Made by a program: the position numbers and the translations under genes. Of a stretch of DNA of 64,000 bases, positions 11,021 to 21,838 are shown one piece after another. The stretch's first letter is position 1; every line of letters begins with the position of its first letter. The notes beneath the pieces are model-generated. The model was not told the origin of the DNA. It did not search any database and was given only the letters and a program-made list of their open reading frames with translations. The stretch is from Hymenopus coronatus (Eukaryota > Arthropoda > Insecta > Mantodea > Hymenopodidae), in the NCBI GenBank assembly GCA_030762935.1, contig CM060898.1, positions 101,439,281 through 101,503,280 on the forward strand, written 5' to 3'.

Positions 11021-11875
11021 AAAAATATTTGTATGACAGACAAACATATATTAAACGTAGATATCTTGAATTTTCTGGAAATAGCCTGTTTTAATTCTGA
11101 ATCAATTTTGAGAATTTTATAGCTGGTAAACTTTAAGGAATAGTTAAAATTATTACACAATGAATATTGCGTGTTCAATTTGCATGACTTTCCCTATCTA
11201 AAATATTCTTACAAAGGTTTATTATTCTATCTACTTCATGCTAGTTGAGACACCGTTAATAGAAACGGTCTCGTTACTTCCCTCCGTGAAGGTAGAAGGA
11301 AAATAAGGGTATACCCTAGGGTAAAATAATAATCAGCTAATTTAGGCGCTGGGAGCTATAGCTTTCTTGAAATCTTATCTTTGCCAACGGAAAATGAAAG
11401 AGCGAAACAAAGAACAAAGAAAGAAAAGAATGGTGCCTCCAATTTGAAAAAAAAAAGTGTGCTTTAATAAGGCCTACATTTTTTGTTTACCTAGAGTTTG
11501 CCTCTTGCTGTTTACCAGTTATGCAAAAGTCATCCAAGATGAAGAGGTCTTCAGACGTATTCATACATAATTCAAGATATAGATGTAATTTGTCATAGCA
11601 TATCTTAAGCATGTGATAACTTAATTAAACCATTAGTTCCATTTTCGAGAAATATTAACATTTCGAAAAATGTTACACTCAAAGGATAGGTATGGGGAGA
11701 GGGAGAATGCCAAATTTGGTATTTAACGGATTCAGGTGTTCCCAAAACATTTATTCCTCGGTAATGCCTGCTATGATGTGGTAGAGAAAGTACAAATGTG
11801 GATATTTTTAAAACACAACATTTATTTAGAATAATTTTCTATAGCATCAACCATTTCTGAGATATGTATTCATCG
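11021..11875 (+). mobile_element. F1 repeat copy 14 (internal), split by copy 15
   Basis: Plus-strand F1 middle at 11021-11160 (TTTGTATGACAGACAAAC to TTATTACACAA). It is cut by copy 15 and resumes at 11792 (ACAAATGTGGATATTTTTAA, then ACCATTTCTGAGATAT). The site is the A-run in ACACAAAAAATGTAGAT, the same position hit in copy 18. Confidence 0.78.
11161..11791 (-). mobile_element. F1 repeat copy 15, nested in copy 14
   Basis: Inverted copy with several internal deletions (about 630 bp). ACAA occurs on both sides (11157-11160 and 11792-11795), a likely target duplication. Its palindrome is reduced to GCTATGATGTGGTAGAGAAA. Confidence 0.78.
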
Positions 11876-11963
11876 GATAATATCTGTTTAATATACTTGA
11901 AGTGCTATGATAGATGATATGAAAAGAATACAGAACATCCAATTGAGCATAATATAGTAAGCC

Positions 11964-12800
11964 ACTTTTTCTTCCTCTACTTAGTACATGGTATCTGAGT
12001 AGATAAGGCATTGGATTGCACCAAAAATTCGATATTGGATTTCACTGGAAATAACAATTTTAGTGTACCCTTTACCCCCCCAAAAAACAAAATGTGTGTG
12101 CATGAATAACAATATTCCAAAGTTTGAGAATTAAAGTTCAGCAGCTTCCAAGGGTACAACCCCAAACTACCCTTTATAAGGATCGCAAATGTTGATTTTC
12201 TTAAAACAAAGGCTGTTCGAATTTGGGCATATTAAACATACTTACAAGCTAAATAAACCGTATTTCTTGAGTTTTCTGGGACCAGCCACCGAAGACGTCT
12301 GTATGATTTTGAGGTAACTGATAAACCATAAGAGATAGATCTCGTTAAAATACACAATTTAATATATTTAGAATTTGTGCGCTTAACATCTCCGAGATAT
12401 TCTTTGTCATTGGTTTGAGTTTTAAAATAGTTAAACTTGTCTCAAACAGAAATTTATCATTCCTCATGAATATTTAATGTTGGTACATGAAATTAATTAT
12501 TTGAATTGTATAATAAATTAACATGAATTAAATACGCTCAAATCTTTTCTCTCTTTTTCTGTTTTTTTTTTTTTTTTTTTTTTCTCCTGACTATGCAAAG
12601 AGAACCGAGTGTCAATCGCATAGTTACACTGATGTTATAGCCTGGTTAAAGTATTTCCTTATTTCCCTTCTATTTATAAGGAACTAAGTAATAAGATAAT
12701 TTACGTTAATGTTTAACTTATCAGCATGAAGCAGAAAGAAGAATAAATTTTTGTAAGAATAGCTAGAAGAAGTCATGTGAATCGAACATGTAAAATATTT
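11964..12800 (+). mobile_element. F1 repeat copy 16
   Basis: Old copy with a degenerate left end (CTTCCTCTACTTAGTACATG). The middle boxes are in order, and the right end is recognisable to about 12800. About 100 bp of foreign AT-rich sequence (12460-12560) and a T-run of about 23 (near 12562) interrupt the right third. Confidence 0.75.
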
Positions 12801-12837
12801 AGGCCCTCTGCATCGACATGTATCTACAATGAAGTAT

Positions 12838-12912
12838 ATCAGCATGCGTTATCTCAGCATGAAATAGACGGTAGATTAAACTGTTTTAACAATAGTACGC
12901 AGAAGCTAAATG
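12838..12912 (+). mobile_element. F1 repeat copy 17 (tiny right-end fragment)
   Basis: ATCTCAGCATGAAATAGACG, then AAACTGTTTTAACAATAGTA, matches the F1 right-end box (TCGATTAGCATGAAGTAGAT, then AAGCTTTTTAACAATA). Nothing else of the element remains. Confidence 0.5.
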
Positions 12913-13425
12913 GAAATAAATGATCCTATGTAAGGAGAGTTGTTAAACCAAGTATTTATTGTTTAAAGTGAAAAAAATTTCTAGGAAAAAATGTATCTGA
13001 ATGACGTAACGTGGTTACGCTATAATATATTGGATGAACTTGTATGGATTATAGGCCATTATCTTATAATGGCTCAATAAAGTAAAGATAAGTTTTTCAT
13101 TCTCTTGTAAGATATAGGAGTCCTCCAGATAGCATAGAGCAGTTTATCAGCTAACTCCAAGCGTTGAGGAATGATGAACTTCACAATAAAATTTTAAATG
13201 GAACCCTGGTATAAATGTTAGATATTCTAGCAGTCCTTAATAAAGTGTTTAAAAGTTTGTTCTACAACGAAGGCTTTAGAATTTATAGATTATTGAAATA
13301 TAAAATATTTAATTCACTTGTTGAACCGGAGAAAGAAACATTAGAATAATGCACAACAAGAATAACTTTCAGACACCATTTAACTTTTCTGTAACCTAAT
13401 GTGAAGAAGGTAAACTATATATATT
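12913..13425. other. Unassigned AT-rich spacer
   Basis: About 510 bp with no F1 or SINE boxes, no open frame of note and no simple repeat. I see nothing I can name. Confidence 0.45.
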
Positions 13426-13493
13426 TTGGAGAGGTAGAATCAGACTGAAAAATTCAGCCATAGCTGGGATTTGAACTACGGTCTCCTAGTAAC
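13426..13493 (-). mobile_element. SINE-C fragment
   Basis: Minus strand: a B-box region (TAGTTCAAATCCCAGCTATG), then GCTGAATTTTTCAGTCTGAT and TCTACCTCTCC. It lacks the left part of the family. Confidence 0.65.
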
Positions 13494-13599
13494 TACATGT
13501 AAATCATAAGGAGATTTCAAATTTTTTGTGATGTCATACCTTAATGGCGACTTACAGACTCCGTAAGTACTAAAGTCCCGGGTCTTATAGTTAACAGCT

Positions 13600-13705
13600 A
13601 TTAGGTCAACTGGAGAAAACCAGGAGATACATGGTTCAACTCCCGGCCATGAGATTGCATTTTTCAGTCTGACCCTACCTCACCAACTTCTGGTATGGAA
13701 GAAAC
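13600..13705 (+). mobile_element. SINE-C fragment
   Basis: Plus strand: TGGTTCAACTCCCGGCCATG (13632-13651) followed by GCATTTTTCAGTCTGACCCT and ACCTCACCAACTTCTGG. It lies just downstream of the inverted copy at 13426 and may form an inverted pair with it. Confidence 0.62.
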
Positions 13706-13754
13706 AATTAATTTGTTTACATAAAGACACATTTCATTTAATCCACTTGTCACG

Positions 13755-14098
13755 CTCATGCCCGGCTATGGGTCGACCACTCATTCCAGGTTCTTCATTC
13801 TATGGTTTCGTGCCGTTGTCTCCCCGACAGGCTTCTGATCCCTAGGCATTTGCTTGTAAGTTCTACATAAGGGGAGAGTAAGCCAACTACGAAACGAATA
13901 TATATAATATAGTAGCAGCTTAACGTCCTTTAACCTGCCTGGTAAAATGGTGTTCAAATGATCTCGGGGTCCTTGGGGCTTAAAGATATTGAACATTCGT
14001 CTTCTCAGGATAAGGGGAAACCACGAAATCTCTAAGTGAGATTCGAACTCGCGACCTGTTGAATGTGAGGCATACACGCTACCTCCATACTACCCAGG
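13755..14098 (-). mobile_element. SINE-E (near full length)
   Basis: On the minus strand it starts with a tRNA-like head (GGTAGCGTGTATGCCTCACA, then CGCGAGTTCGAATCTCA as B box). It continues with TTTCGTGGTTTCCCCTTATC, AAGCCCCAAGGACCCCGAGA and a tail reaching GGAATGAGTGGTCGACCC. A plus-strand relative is at 34744 and partial relatives at 44976 and 49930. Confidence 0.78.
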
Positions 14099-14204
14099 CG
14101 TCGTTTAAGTTGGTGGATCATACGGGTGATGAATGAAATGAAATTTGGTTGATCGAATTACTGAATACCAGCATTAGAATTTTTTTTTGTGATTGGCTGG
14201 GACA

Positions 14205-14530
14205 CTGGAATAGTAGCAACCTGACTCTAACCTATCCAGCTTCTATCCTACACACGTTTTTTGAAAAAAACAAAACAAATCTGTCATTTATCAAATAATA
14301 ATTGTTTAAACTATGCAGCCGAGGACTTACGACACTGAAAGTCATCATTGAGATATGTCATCTCGAAATAATCTGAGATTTCCGTGTAATTTACCGGGAA
14401 ACGCCAGTTGCGGAATGTAATATCGTGTCGATTTGTTGCCATGGTAGCTCAGTGGTAAGAGCATCCATGGTTTAAATCCCGTCTATGACGTTGCGTCTTT
14501 CAGTCTGACTATGTTTTCCGACTATCTTTT
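14205..14530 (+). mobile_element. SINE-C copies (tail fragment plus near-complete copy)
   Basis: 14205-14260 carries only the family tail (CCTGACTCTAACCTATCCAG). From about 14337 a longer copy begins with GTCATCTCGAAATAATCTGA, continues to a tRNA-like A box (GGTAGCTCAGTGGTAAGAGC, 14446-14465) and B box (GGTTTAAATCCCGTC), and ends CAGTCTGACTATG. The segment before the tRNA-like part is shared with 62413-62500. Confidence 0.72.
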
Positions 14531-15112
14531 TCTGATTTTACATGCCTTACCCTCAAACAGAAGTAGTGGCACTGATATTCACTCTCGAGAATGAAAGTCA
14601 TTGCGCTAAATCTACGAATCATTCATATTTAGAGCTGAATCATTGACAATAAATACGTTGTCATTTGCTGTCATCTACTCCAGAAGAATGCCGGTATTCA
14701 GGAGCTTGAGAAAATAAAACTACTGTTCTCATACCTGCTGAAGCGCTGAGGTCGAACGTGACAGAAACGAAACTTGTTCTTAAGCTGTCGCCTGCGCACG
14801 CGCATAAATCAATCGGACCCAGTAACTCATTTAAACCCGCCAACTTAAAGTTTTCTTTTTAACTGCTGCATAACTCTCTTAAGCTACAAATTACTGCCAA
14901 AAAGCAAAGAGGTAATGAAATATAAACGAGACTGTAGTTTTCGTGATAAATCGAACTAAAGTGTAATCATTGTGAAATACTTCACAATTTCAACCCGAAG
15001 AAGTCTATCTTCAAAGTGGATTATAAGATTACTTTTGCCACCTCATACATACTTTTAGATACACTACACATAAAGTAATGCTTCTCTCTGAATAAGCATT
15101 TTTTTTTTCTCA
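14531..15112. other. Unassigned spacer
   Basis: About 580 bp. A 60-codon minus-strand frame (14661-14843) is the longest and looks random. A slightly GC-richer patch at 14750-14830 (CGCCTGCGCACGCGCATAAA) is the only compositional feature. No repeat family recognised. Confidence 0.45.
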
Positions 15113-16385
15113 CCTGAATCTAAAATAGAAATATTCTAGTAAAACGTCTCTCTCGCTCTCTCTCCCTCTCCCTCCCTCTCTTTGTGTATATGTGTATATG
15201 TGTGTTTGTCAAGCATGATATACAAAAATTTTCTTCCGTAAACGCCTAATTTGGTATGTAAGTTCAGTATCTTCTAATGGTGCCATACGAATATTTTCAA
15301 GAAAATTTCCCTGCATGCTATTCTTGGCTCTTAACGATTTTTATTAAAATACTAATATTTACATATCTATATATTAAATAAAGTCTATTTCTGGAATCAT
15401 CGGGGAATAATATCTGTTCGTATTTATTTCGAAGAAGTTGTTTTATAAAGTTGTATAAGTCATGAAGTAGACAAAAATATATTTCAAAATATTGTATGTG
15501 TTACATTCATATGACTTTTTCCACCTGGTTTGCACCACTTATTTTATCTACTTCATGCTAATTGAGATATACATGTGCCGAAATGGTCTTTATCACTCGC
15601 TTCCTTGTAAGTAGCAGAGAAATAAGGGAATACACTAGATAAAGCGCTAATCAAATCTGTTAAAAACTGGTATCTTTAAGATGGCGCTGAAAGTCGATTC
15701 TCTCTCTGCATGGCCAGGAGTAAAAAAAAAAAAAGAAATGAACGCTTTACGTAGTTAAACATTGACACCAATAACGAGGAATATCTCGAAATGTTTACCT
15801 CAAAAAAAAAAAACAAAAAAAAAACCTAAATTGTATGTTTCAACGAGATATATAGTTTATGTGCAGTAAGCTTTTACCCGTGTCTTATGGTTTACTCATT
15901 AAACAAAATCAACCAGAATAAATCTTACTTCCAGAACATTGAAGATATACGTTACATTTGCCGTAGAAAATATCTAAAATTATGTGCTATTTTTTATCGA
16001 AATCGTTAGAACCTTTTTAAGAAAATACAAATTTTTGGAAAATGTTCCATATAAAGGGTGGTTGAAGATGGGGGTTATTTTCGTGTAAATGTTCGTATTA
16101 CATCCTTGGAAGATGCTAAACTTAAATGTCAAGTTTGGTATTCAGCAGACTTTTCGTTTTTGAGGTATGTTGTTCACACATACACATACGCGCACACACA
16201 TGTGGATCTTTAAAAATGCTTTCTTAGGATTCAGGAGATTTCAACACATTTCCTTTGAAATAGTGACATAGAATTTTGGGTAGAAAAGAGTACCTTCTCT
16301 ATCTTCCATTTAGAGAAAGTAAAAAGCGTAGATATATTTAAAACCAAACTTATTTTCAATAACTTTTTTTCTGGTATTGTCCTAG
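15113..16385 (+). mobile_element. F1 repeat copy 18, split by copy 19
   Basis: Left part lost; starts at the CCTGAATCTAAAATAG box. The GT position holds a CT-rich run (15147-15182) followed by GTGTATATGTGTATATG. It is interrupted at 15490 in the A-run that normally reads ACACAAAAAATGTAGAT and resumes at 16321 (AAAAAGCGTAGATATATTTA). Old and diverged. Confidence 0.78.
15490..16320 (-). mobile_element. F1 repeat copy 19, nested in copy 18
   Basis: Inverted, about 830 bp, from TTGTATGTGTTACATTCATA to TTTAGAGAAAGT. AAAA lies on both sides. It occupies the same internal A-run of its host copy as copy 15 does in copy 14. Two A-runs (15722 and 15806) have expanded inside it. Confidence 0.83.
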
Positions 16386-16883
16386 AAAACTACACTTTAT
16401 ACCATCTTTTAAGGGAATGTATTGCTTTACAAATTGTTGCTGTTGTTAAGTTTGTGTGTAATCTAGCCATTTGTTATGCGAGCCTGTTTTCTTCACTTTT
16501 GCTTTGAGCATCATTTTCTGTGAATGACATTATAGGTATAAATAACGCGTTTCATTAGAAACTATTGAAAATAGCTTAATTCAATTTTATGATCATAAAA
16601 CTAAGCTCATAAATGCTGTTTTGGTACCACTTCAGTATTAATAGTATGTTTGATAAATGGAAAAAAAATCATTCACATAAGTTTCTCTACCCATTCTGGA
16701 AAAGCTGTTAAACATTAACATTAGGAGAAACGACCTTTTTACTTAGTTCCTTGTAAATAGAAGGGAAATAAGTATACACTAGACTAAAGTAATATTCAAA
16801 TCTTTTAAAATTGTCACTATGTGACTGATATTTGGTTTCCTTTGTATGGCCAGAAGTAAACAAAAAGCAAGAATGTAAATTTT

Positions 16884-16995
16884 AATTATTTTCACACAGA
16901 AACCTTTGTGGGACGGGAACTGGATGGGTAGAGTCAGACTGAAAAAGATCTCTCGGTCTCTAGCCGGTTGCTCTATTATTGAGCTAACATGGCAG
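16884..16995 (-). mobile_element. SINE-C fragment
   Basis: Minus strand reads GCCATGTTAGCTCAATAATA, then AGCAACCGGCTAGAGAC. The B box is deleted. It continues CTTTTTCAGTCTGACTCTAC and CCATCCAGTTCCCGTCCCAC and ends CTGTGTGAAAATA. It gives the fullest view of the family tail. Confidence 0.68.
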
Positions 16996-17080
16996 GAGGA
17001 AGGCGAAGACTGGAGAAGCGCGAGACAAGAGAAGAAAAGACAGTAAAATTGCTTAAAATCCAGGAGTGGGCATCTGCATT

Positions 17081-17212
17081 GTGGTTAACGTAGCGAATTC
17101 GCCTTTTGCACCTTACCCCGTGCAATGCACCGCCGCATTGAGATATGTCCACTGTGGTCAACTTAGCAAACTCGTTTTTGCGCCCGTCCCTGTCCAATAT
17201 ACCGCCTCAATT
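17081..17212 (+). repeat. Two imperfect copies of a ~73-bp unit
   Basis: Unit 1 (17081-17153) starts GTGGTTAACGTAGCGAATTC and unit 2 (17154-17212) starts GTGGTCAACTTAGCAAACTC. Both continue with TTTTGC-C and end in CCGCC-CA. GC-rich for this window and not seen elsewhere in it. Confidence 0.6.
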
Positions 17213-17684
17213 TTCGAAAATTTTTCCATGTAAAGGGTAGTTGGGGGTTGGCGGATATTCTTGAAAATCTTCGTGTCGTATCCTTGGAAGACACTGAACT
17301 GAAATACCAAGTTTGGTATTTAACGGACCCTTCGTTTTTGAGCTATGCTGCCCCCCCCACACACACACACACACACTGACAGCTAGACAGATAACAGATA
17401 CACACACGAGCGCGGGACAATTATTTTAAACATGATTTTTTGGATTCAGGAGTCCTTATAACATGTATTTCCGGTAAAATCTCGATATCAATTTTTTGGG
17501 TGAAATGCAGTGCATTTTCTCTGCCTACTATTTACTTTATATGTGTGGAGAAAATAAAAATATACATTTAAAACTTCTAAATCAATTTTGGAATGTAAAA
17601 ATAGTTTCCTAGTGGAAGGAATTATGATTTTAAAATGAAAAGTAGTCAGACTCATTTGACTATTCAATTGATAAATATATTTTT

Positions 17685-17794
17685 GATAGAGAGGCCTCTG
17701 AGTAAAATTAAGCCGTCTTTCACGCCCAATTCAGAATGGGACGCTGAGAACCACAGTAGTTAAAGAGCGTCCATAAATAACACGGCATTTAAAT
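17685..17794 (+). mobile_element. SINE-D tail fragment
   Basis: GATAGAGAGGCCTCTGAGTA, then TTTCACGCCCAATTCAGAAT, GGGACGCTGAGAACCACAGT and AAAGAGCGTCCATAAATAAC match the 3' part of the complete SINE-D at 57707-57995 almost base for base. The tRNA-like head is absent (5' truncation). Confidence 0.8.
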
Positions 17795-17815
17795 ATATTT
17801 GGCTTTTGTATTTTT

Positions 17816-18178
17816 ACTTTCTCTAGACGTACTATGCGTATGGTTGGTAGAGAACAGATGTCGTTAAAACACACCATTTCTATAGAGTTAACGGTTTGCA
17901 AGATATACCTTGTTATTTATTTTAAGCTACTCAAGCGTTCCGTTTCATCTCTCTTTTGTTTTACTCCTGCAAAGTGAACCGAATTTCAATTGTTTCACAT
18001 AACGACCGGCTTTTATATAATCGCTTTATCCTAGTGTATTGCCTTATCTCTCTTCTACTTAGAAGGAACTTAATTCAGGCATGCTTGCTTATATTTATCT
18101 CGATTACTACGATGTAGATAAAGGAACAATCCTTTGTACAATTGTTGTAAAGAAAGTGGTGTGAAATTGAATATTTTA
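17816..18178 (+). mobile_element. F1 repeat copy 21, internal-deletion form
   Basis: The palindrome end (ACTTTCTCTAGACGTACTAT) is joined directly at about 17860 to the box GATGTCGTTAAAACACACCA, so about 450 bp of middle is missing. The right part continues to GTGTGAAATTGAATATTTTA. Copy 50 has a similar deletion. Confidence 0.8.
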
Positions 18179-18717
18179 TTTAAGTATTTATCCTGGTTGG
18201 AGTTAAGGCCATAAGGCCTTCTCTTCCACTCTATCAGGCAATACATTAAATTCAATACAGCCCTCATACAATGAATAATGAACAATAATACAATGTTATA
18301 CACTTAATAAAAACAAATATAAAAAGTATAATAGGTATACCGAAATGAAATGAAACAGAAAACTAAACAAAATTATTTTAAGTAAAATATTCTGTAGATT
18401 GAACACATGTTTGTTATATTTACAATTGTAATGTATTTTGCTTGCCAGGCCATGAATATTAGTAACAATAAATTAAAGTGATGTATTTATCATATTAATA
18501 GAGCAGCAAACTAGGTTTGATTACAAATGTATGTCCTAATTTTCTGCTTGAACAGTATAACGTTCCAGCAGTCCCTTGCGTCTTCAGGTAGGGCATTCCA
18601 AAGACGAGCTAAATCTATTGTAAATGATTATGAATAGAAGGTTGTATGATGAGCAGCTATAGCAAAAAGGAAACAGTGTCGTGAGTGAGTTTCTTGATTA
18701 TGACAGTCAGAAGACAT

Positions 18718-19262
18718 GCCTCCGTGGTCGAATATTCAGCGAGTTGACTTCTCACCCGGAAGTCCCGGGTTCGATGCCCGGTTGGGGTGAGGAATTTTTC
18801 TTTAACCAGAATTATTCCCAATCCACCACAGAGTATGAATGTGAAAGTGTGTATGTGTGTGTGTGTGTGTGTTTGATGGACATAAGGCCGCGTCGTGGCC
18901 GAGTGGTCAGACCATTCGCCTCTCACCTAGACGGCCCGGGGTGGATCCCAAGCGACCGCATGTGAGATGTGTGGTGGACAAAGCGGCGCAGGGATGGGTT
19001 TTCTCCGGGTTCTCCGGTTTCCCCCACCAATTCATCCCACTGGGGCTCCATCTTCATGTATCATCAGTATCATCGCCTGCGGTGCCAGAGCAGTAAAAGC
19101 GGGCGTTAAACACTACACAAAAAAAAAGAAAAAAAAAGAGGGACATAAAATAAATATTTAAACGTACAGAACCTACAGACAACGAGTTGTTTCTAATGGA
19201 AAGCCCCCGATATGACCTTGGATGTTAAAGGTGGTTATATAAATAAATAAATAAATAAAAAT
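18718..19262 (+). mobile_element. SINE-A, split by SINE-B
   Basis: The tRNA-like head has a B box (GGGTTCGATGCCCGGTTGG, 18768-18786), then GGAATTTTTCTTTAACCAG, ATTATTCCCAATCCACCACA and a (GT)n tract. The sequence is cut at 18885 by SINE-B. It resumes at 19141 with the family tail (GACCTTGGATGTTAAAGGTG) and ends (AATA)n. It is inserted between the two coding blocks of LINE-1. Relatives are at 21838 and 59050. Confidence 0.82.
18886..19140 (+). mobile_element. SINE-B nested in SINE-A
   Basis: A tRNA-like head (CGTGGCCGAGTGGTCAGACC as A box, GGGGTGGATCCC as B box) is followed by GGATGGGTTTTCTCCGGGTT, then CTCCGGTTTCCCCCACC. That core is known from widespread animal SINEs. The tail is GCGGGCGTTAAACACTACAC then an A-rich run. 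It is flanked by an exact 8-bp target duplication, GGACATAA, at 18878-18885 and 19141-19148. Confidence 0.88.
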
Positions 19263-19500
19263 ATATATGAAGCGAATAGTTAGTTTGGAATGCGAGAATG
19301 AAGGAGTTGACAGAGAAATAACAAATAATGCAATTTTCTTCTATCCCTAAGCTGGAGCCATTTAAGTGTTTTGGGTGATGGTGTAACATGATCAAATCGA
19401 CTACACACGTATTCCTGGCCCGTTAAAATCATGCTCAAATTTGGAATACATCAGATATTTTAAAACTATTTCAGTAAATGCTTTGTAAGCCTTCTTGATT

Positions 19501-19893
19501 GAAAATAACAATCTCCTTGTTAAACGGGATAATAGAGAGAACGAGCAGGTTGCGAGGCATAATTCAGCATTGTAAGAGAAGTCCGTTTTTTTTGACGCTG
19601 ACTGTACTATAATCGGATTTTGTCAAGAACACCTAAGAGAAGATTTAAGCCAGCAGTATTCGCGGTCAGTTTGAAGTGAAATCACATGTTCAGACTGACC
19701 TCTCCGTGGGAAAGAGAATTGTAATTTTTGATTCCAAATGGAAACTAGATCTAACTCCCGTCCACACTTTTAAACAGCTCTGCCCTTCGCTTTATCAAGA
19801 CATTAGTTTTCCGGTAGCGGTTATTATCCTATTATGACAATTAGGGATTTACTTTGAGGACTAGGATCAACAGATTCGTTGTGATACTACTAC
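19501..19893. other. Unassigned spacer, possibly more of LINE-1
   Basis: About 390 bp upstream (minus sense) of the recognisable LINE-1 frame. I could not extend the reading frame into it. No SINE or F1 boxes. Confidence 0.4.
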
Positions 19894-20265
19894 AAAAAGA
19901 TGATGTGTTCTGCAATAAATTATTCTTAAAAAGCTTATGCTTCTATTTACTTCATTCTAATATAGAAAAAATTAGCATAAATAGTCTTATTACTTGCTTC
20001 TTTGTAAGTAGAAGCGAAATAAGAGAGTAACATAGGTTAAAGTGGTAGTCAAAAGCTGGTTGCTATGTGACTGAAGTTCCTTTGTTTGTATGGACAGGAG
20101 TTGACAAATTCCTGTATGGGAAAGGTATGTATTTTAAAGGTAAAACCAAAAACAAGGAATATCACAAAAAAATCAACTCCACTAAGAAAATGTATATAAC
20201 ATAAATTGTGTGTTTTAACGTCCTATATATTTTTTGTGTTTTAAGTTTTTGTCCATCTCTTAACG
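19894..20265 (-). mobile_element. F1 repeat copy 22, interrupted by hAT
   Basis: Inverted right half of F1. The first box is shortened (AAAAAGATGATGTGTTCTGC). It then runs in good order to TTTGTCCATCTCTTAACG, where the hAT terminus CAGTGTTTCCC starts. The rest of F1 does not reappear beyond the hAT remnant. Confidence 0.82.
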
Positions 20266-21838
20266 CAGTGTTTCCCAACCATTTGAAGTTCACGGCACCC
20301 TTGGGAATAACATTAAACACCAGGGGCACCCTTCCTTGAATTAAAAGAAAATTAAGCTTAATATGTTAATTTATTGAAATATTATATAATAATAACGTAC
20401 ACCATAACATAATACAGTAAACTTTACTAATCACTGAGTAAAAATACATCAATAAATTTTGTTCGATTAATGATTAATGTGAAACTTGTGATTGATGCTT
20501 AGAGCACAGATATGTGATGTCGGGTCTTACAGTTGACAGTGAAACACGCAAATCATCCTCAAGGTTATTCAGTCTATATCTTGCTTTGCATTTTATTGTC
20601 ACCATAGCAGAGAAGGCTTGCTCGCATAGATAGGATGTTGAAAAGGCAAAAGTGCGTTAATTGCTTTCTTCATTAGGTTAGGGTACTCCTCTCTCCCTTG
20701 AAGCCAAAAACTAGCCACCGACGCCTCACTCTTGGTGAACTTACCTTTGAGTGTGGAATCAGCGCAAAGATCAATAAATTCATCTCGTTCGCAAGCAGTG
20801 AAATCTATTTCCTCTGCACTATCTACGAAATCAAATGGTGAGACAACCCAGTCGAGATTCGTAGTGGAAATCGTTGGAAAGTACGCATCTATTGCATCTT
20901 ACAATCTTGATAAGTGATCACAAATGCGGTCTTTCAGTTTACCCAGATCTCTATCTCCTGCCACATTAAGAAGAGATGGAAAGTTCGACAAATCTCCTTT
21001 TTGAACTGCAGACTTCCAAGAACTAATTTTCTTTTAAAACCTTTCATTTTATTGGTTGAGGAGATTATTGTTTCATGTCGACCCTGCATCGAAACATTCA
21101 GTTCATTCAGCTTATGAAAAATATCTGCCAGATACGACAGTTCAAAACACCAAGAATCACTTAGTAAGAGCTCATGAAATGTGTCTTGATTTTCATCCTT
21201 AAAAAAAGTTTTTAGCTGTTCTTTAAGTTCGAAAAACCGGTTCAATACACGACCCCGCGACAACCACCTTACTTCTGTGTGAAGTAACAAAGAGGTGTGA
21301 GCTGCATCCGTTGCGCGACATAACTGTTCAAAAATTCTGCACTTTAAAGGTCGAGACTTCATATATAGTTCACCATTTTCACAACTTGGTTAAACACTTC
21401 AGCAAAATCTTCATTACACGCTTTCACGACTAATGCCTCTCTATGCAGAAAACAGTGAGTTATAATAATGGATGGATTTTCATTGAGAGCTCTGGCAGTA
21501 AAACCTTTAATTTTCCCAGACATAGATGGTGCACCATCTGTACATATACCACAACAGCCTTTCCATGAAAGATCATGGTCATTGAGATAGGAATTAATAG
21601 AAACGAAAATATCATGGCCTGTGGTTGTAGTCTCCAGCGGTCTACAGAACAGAAACTGTTCACTAATATATTTTTCATCAATATATCTGATAAAACCAAG
21701 GAGTTGCGGTTTGTCACCAATTTCGAGACTCTCATCTACTTGCAAAGCAAATGTTCTATAAGTTTTTATTTTCTCCTTGGCTTGTTCGTTGATATTGCAT
21801 GACATTTCAGATATCCTGCGGCTGATTGTGTTGTTGGA
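20266..21838 (-). pseudogene. hAT transposase relic (ZBED5/SCAND3-like)
   Basis: Starts with the hAT terminal motif CAGTGTTTCCCAACC at 20266, preceded by TCTTAACG (possible 8-bp target site). The minus-strand frame from 21838 gives TISRRISEM, then FALQVDESLEIGDKPQLLGF, CTDGAPSMSG (DDE-region Asp), THCFLHREALVVK, and after a frameshift near 21360 LLLHTEVRWLSRGRVLNRFF. Another frameshift (near 20937) and a stop (20899) precede the C-terminal dimerisation block TSYLCEQAFSAMVTIKCKA with RYRLNNLEDDLRVSLSTV (20474-20640, third frameshift near 20637). The BED finger end is missing and the far terminus was not found; a SINE-A abuts the 5' break. Confidence 0.9.

Larger units (their letters stand above)
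16661..17555 (-). mobile_element. F1 repeat copy 20, broken by other sequence
   Basis: Inverted right half at 16661-16878 (AAAAAAAATCATTCACATAA to AAACAAAAAGCAAG). The left half is at 17207-17555 (TTTTCGAAAATTTTTCCATG to GTGTGGAGAAAAT) with a CCCCCCCC/CACACA tract at 17351. Between them lie a SINE-C, about 80 bp of unknown sequence and a 73-bp tandem pair; the middle of F1 is gone. Confidence 0.75.
18179..19500 (-). pseudogene. Non-LTR retrotransposon (CR1/L2/jockey-like) reverse transcriptase C-terminus, LINE-1
   Basis: Minus-strand reading gives two collinear pieces of the region after the reverse-transcriptase core. Upstream (19263-19420): CSRFDHVTPSPKTLKWLQL, then RDRRKLHYLLFLCQLLHS and RIPN-stop-LFAS, the usual RxDHVTP...LxWLPV block. 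Downstream (18511-18717): ETHSRHCFLFAIAAHHTTF, then SFTIDLARLWNALPEDARD, the usual SF...ARLWNxLP block, ending in a stop at 18511. A probable 3' UTR follows to about 18179 (GAGAAGGCCTTATGGCCTTA). Two in-frame stops (after PN and FYS) and a SINE-A inserted between the blocks show it is dead. Clade assignment is inference. Confidence 0.8.
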
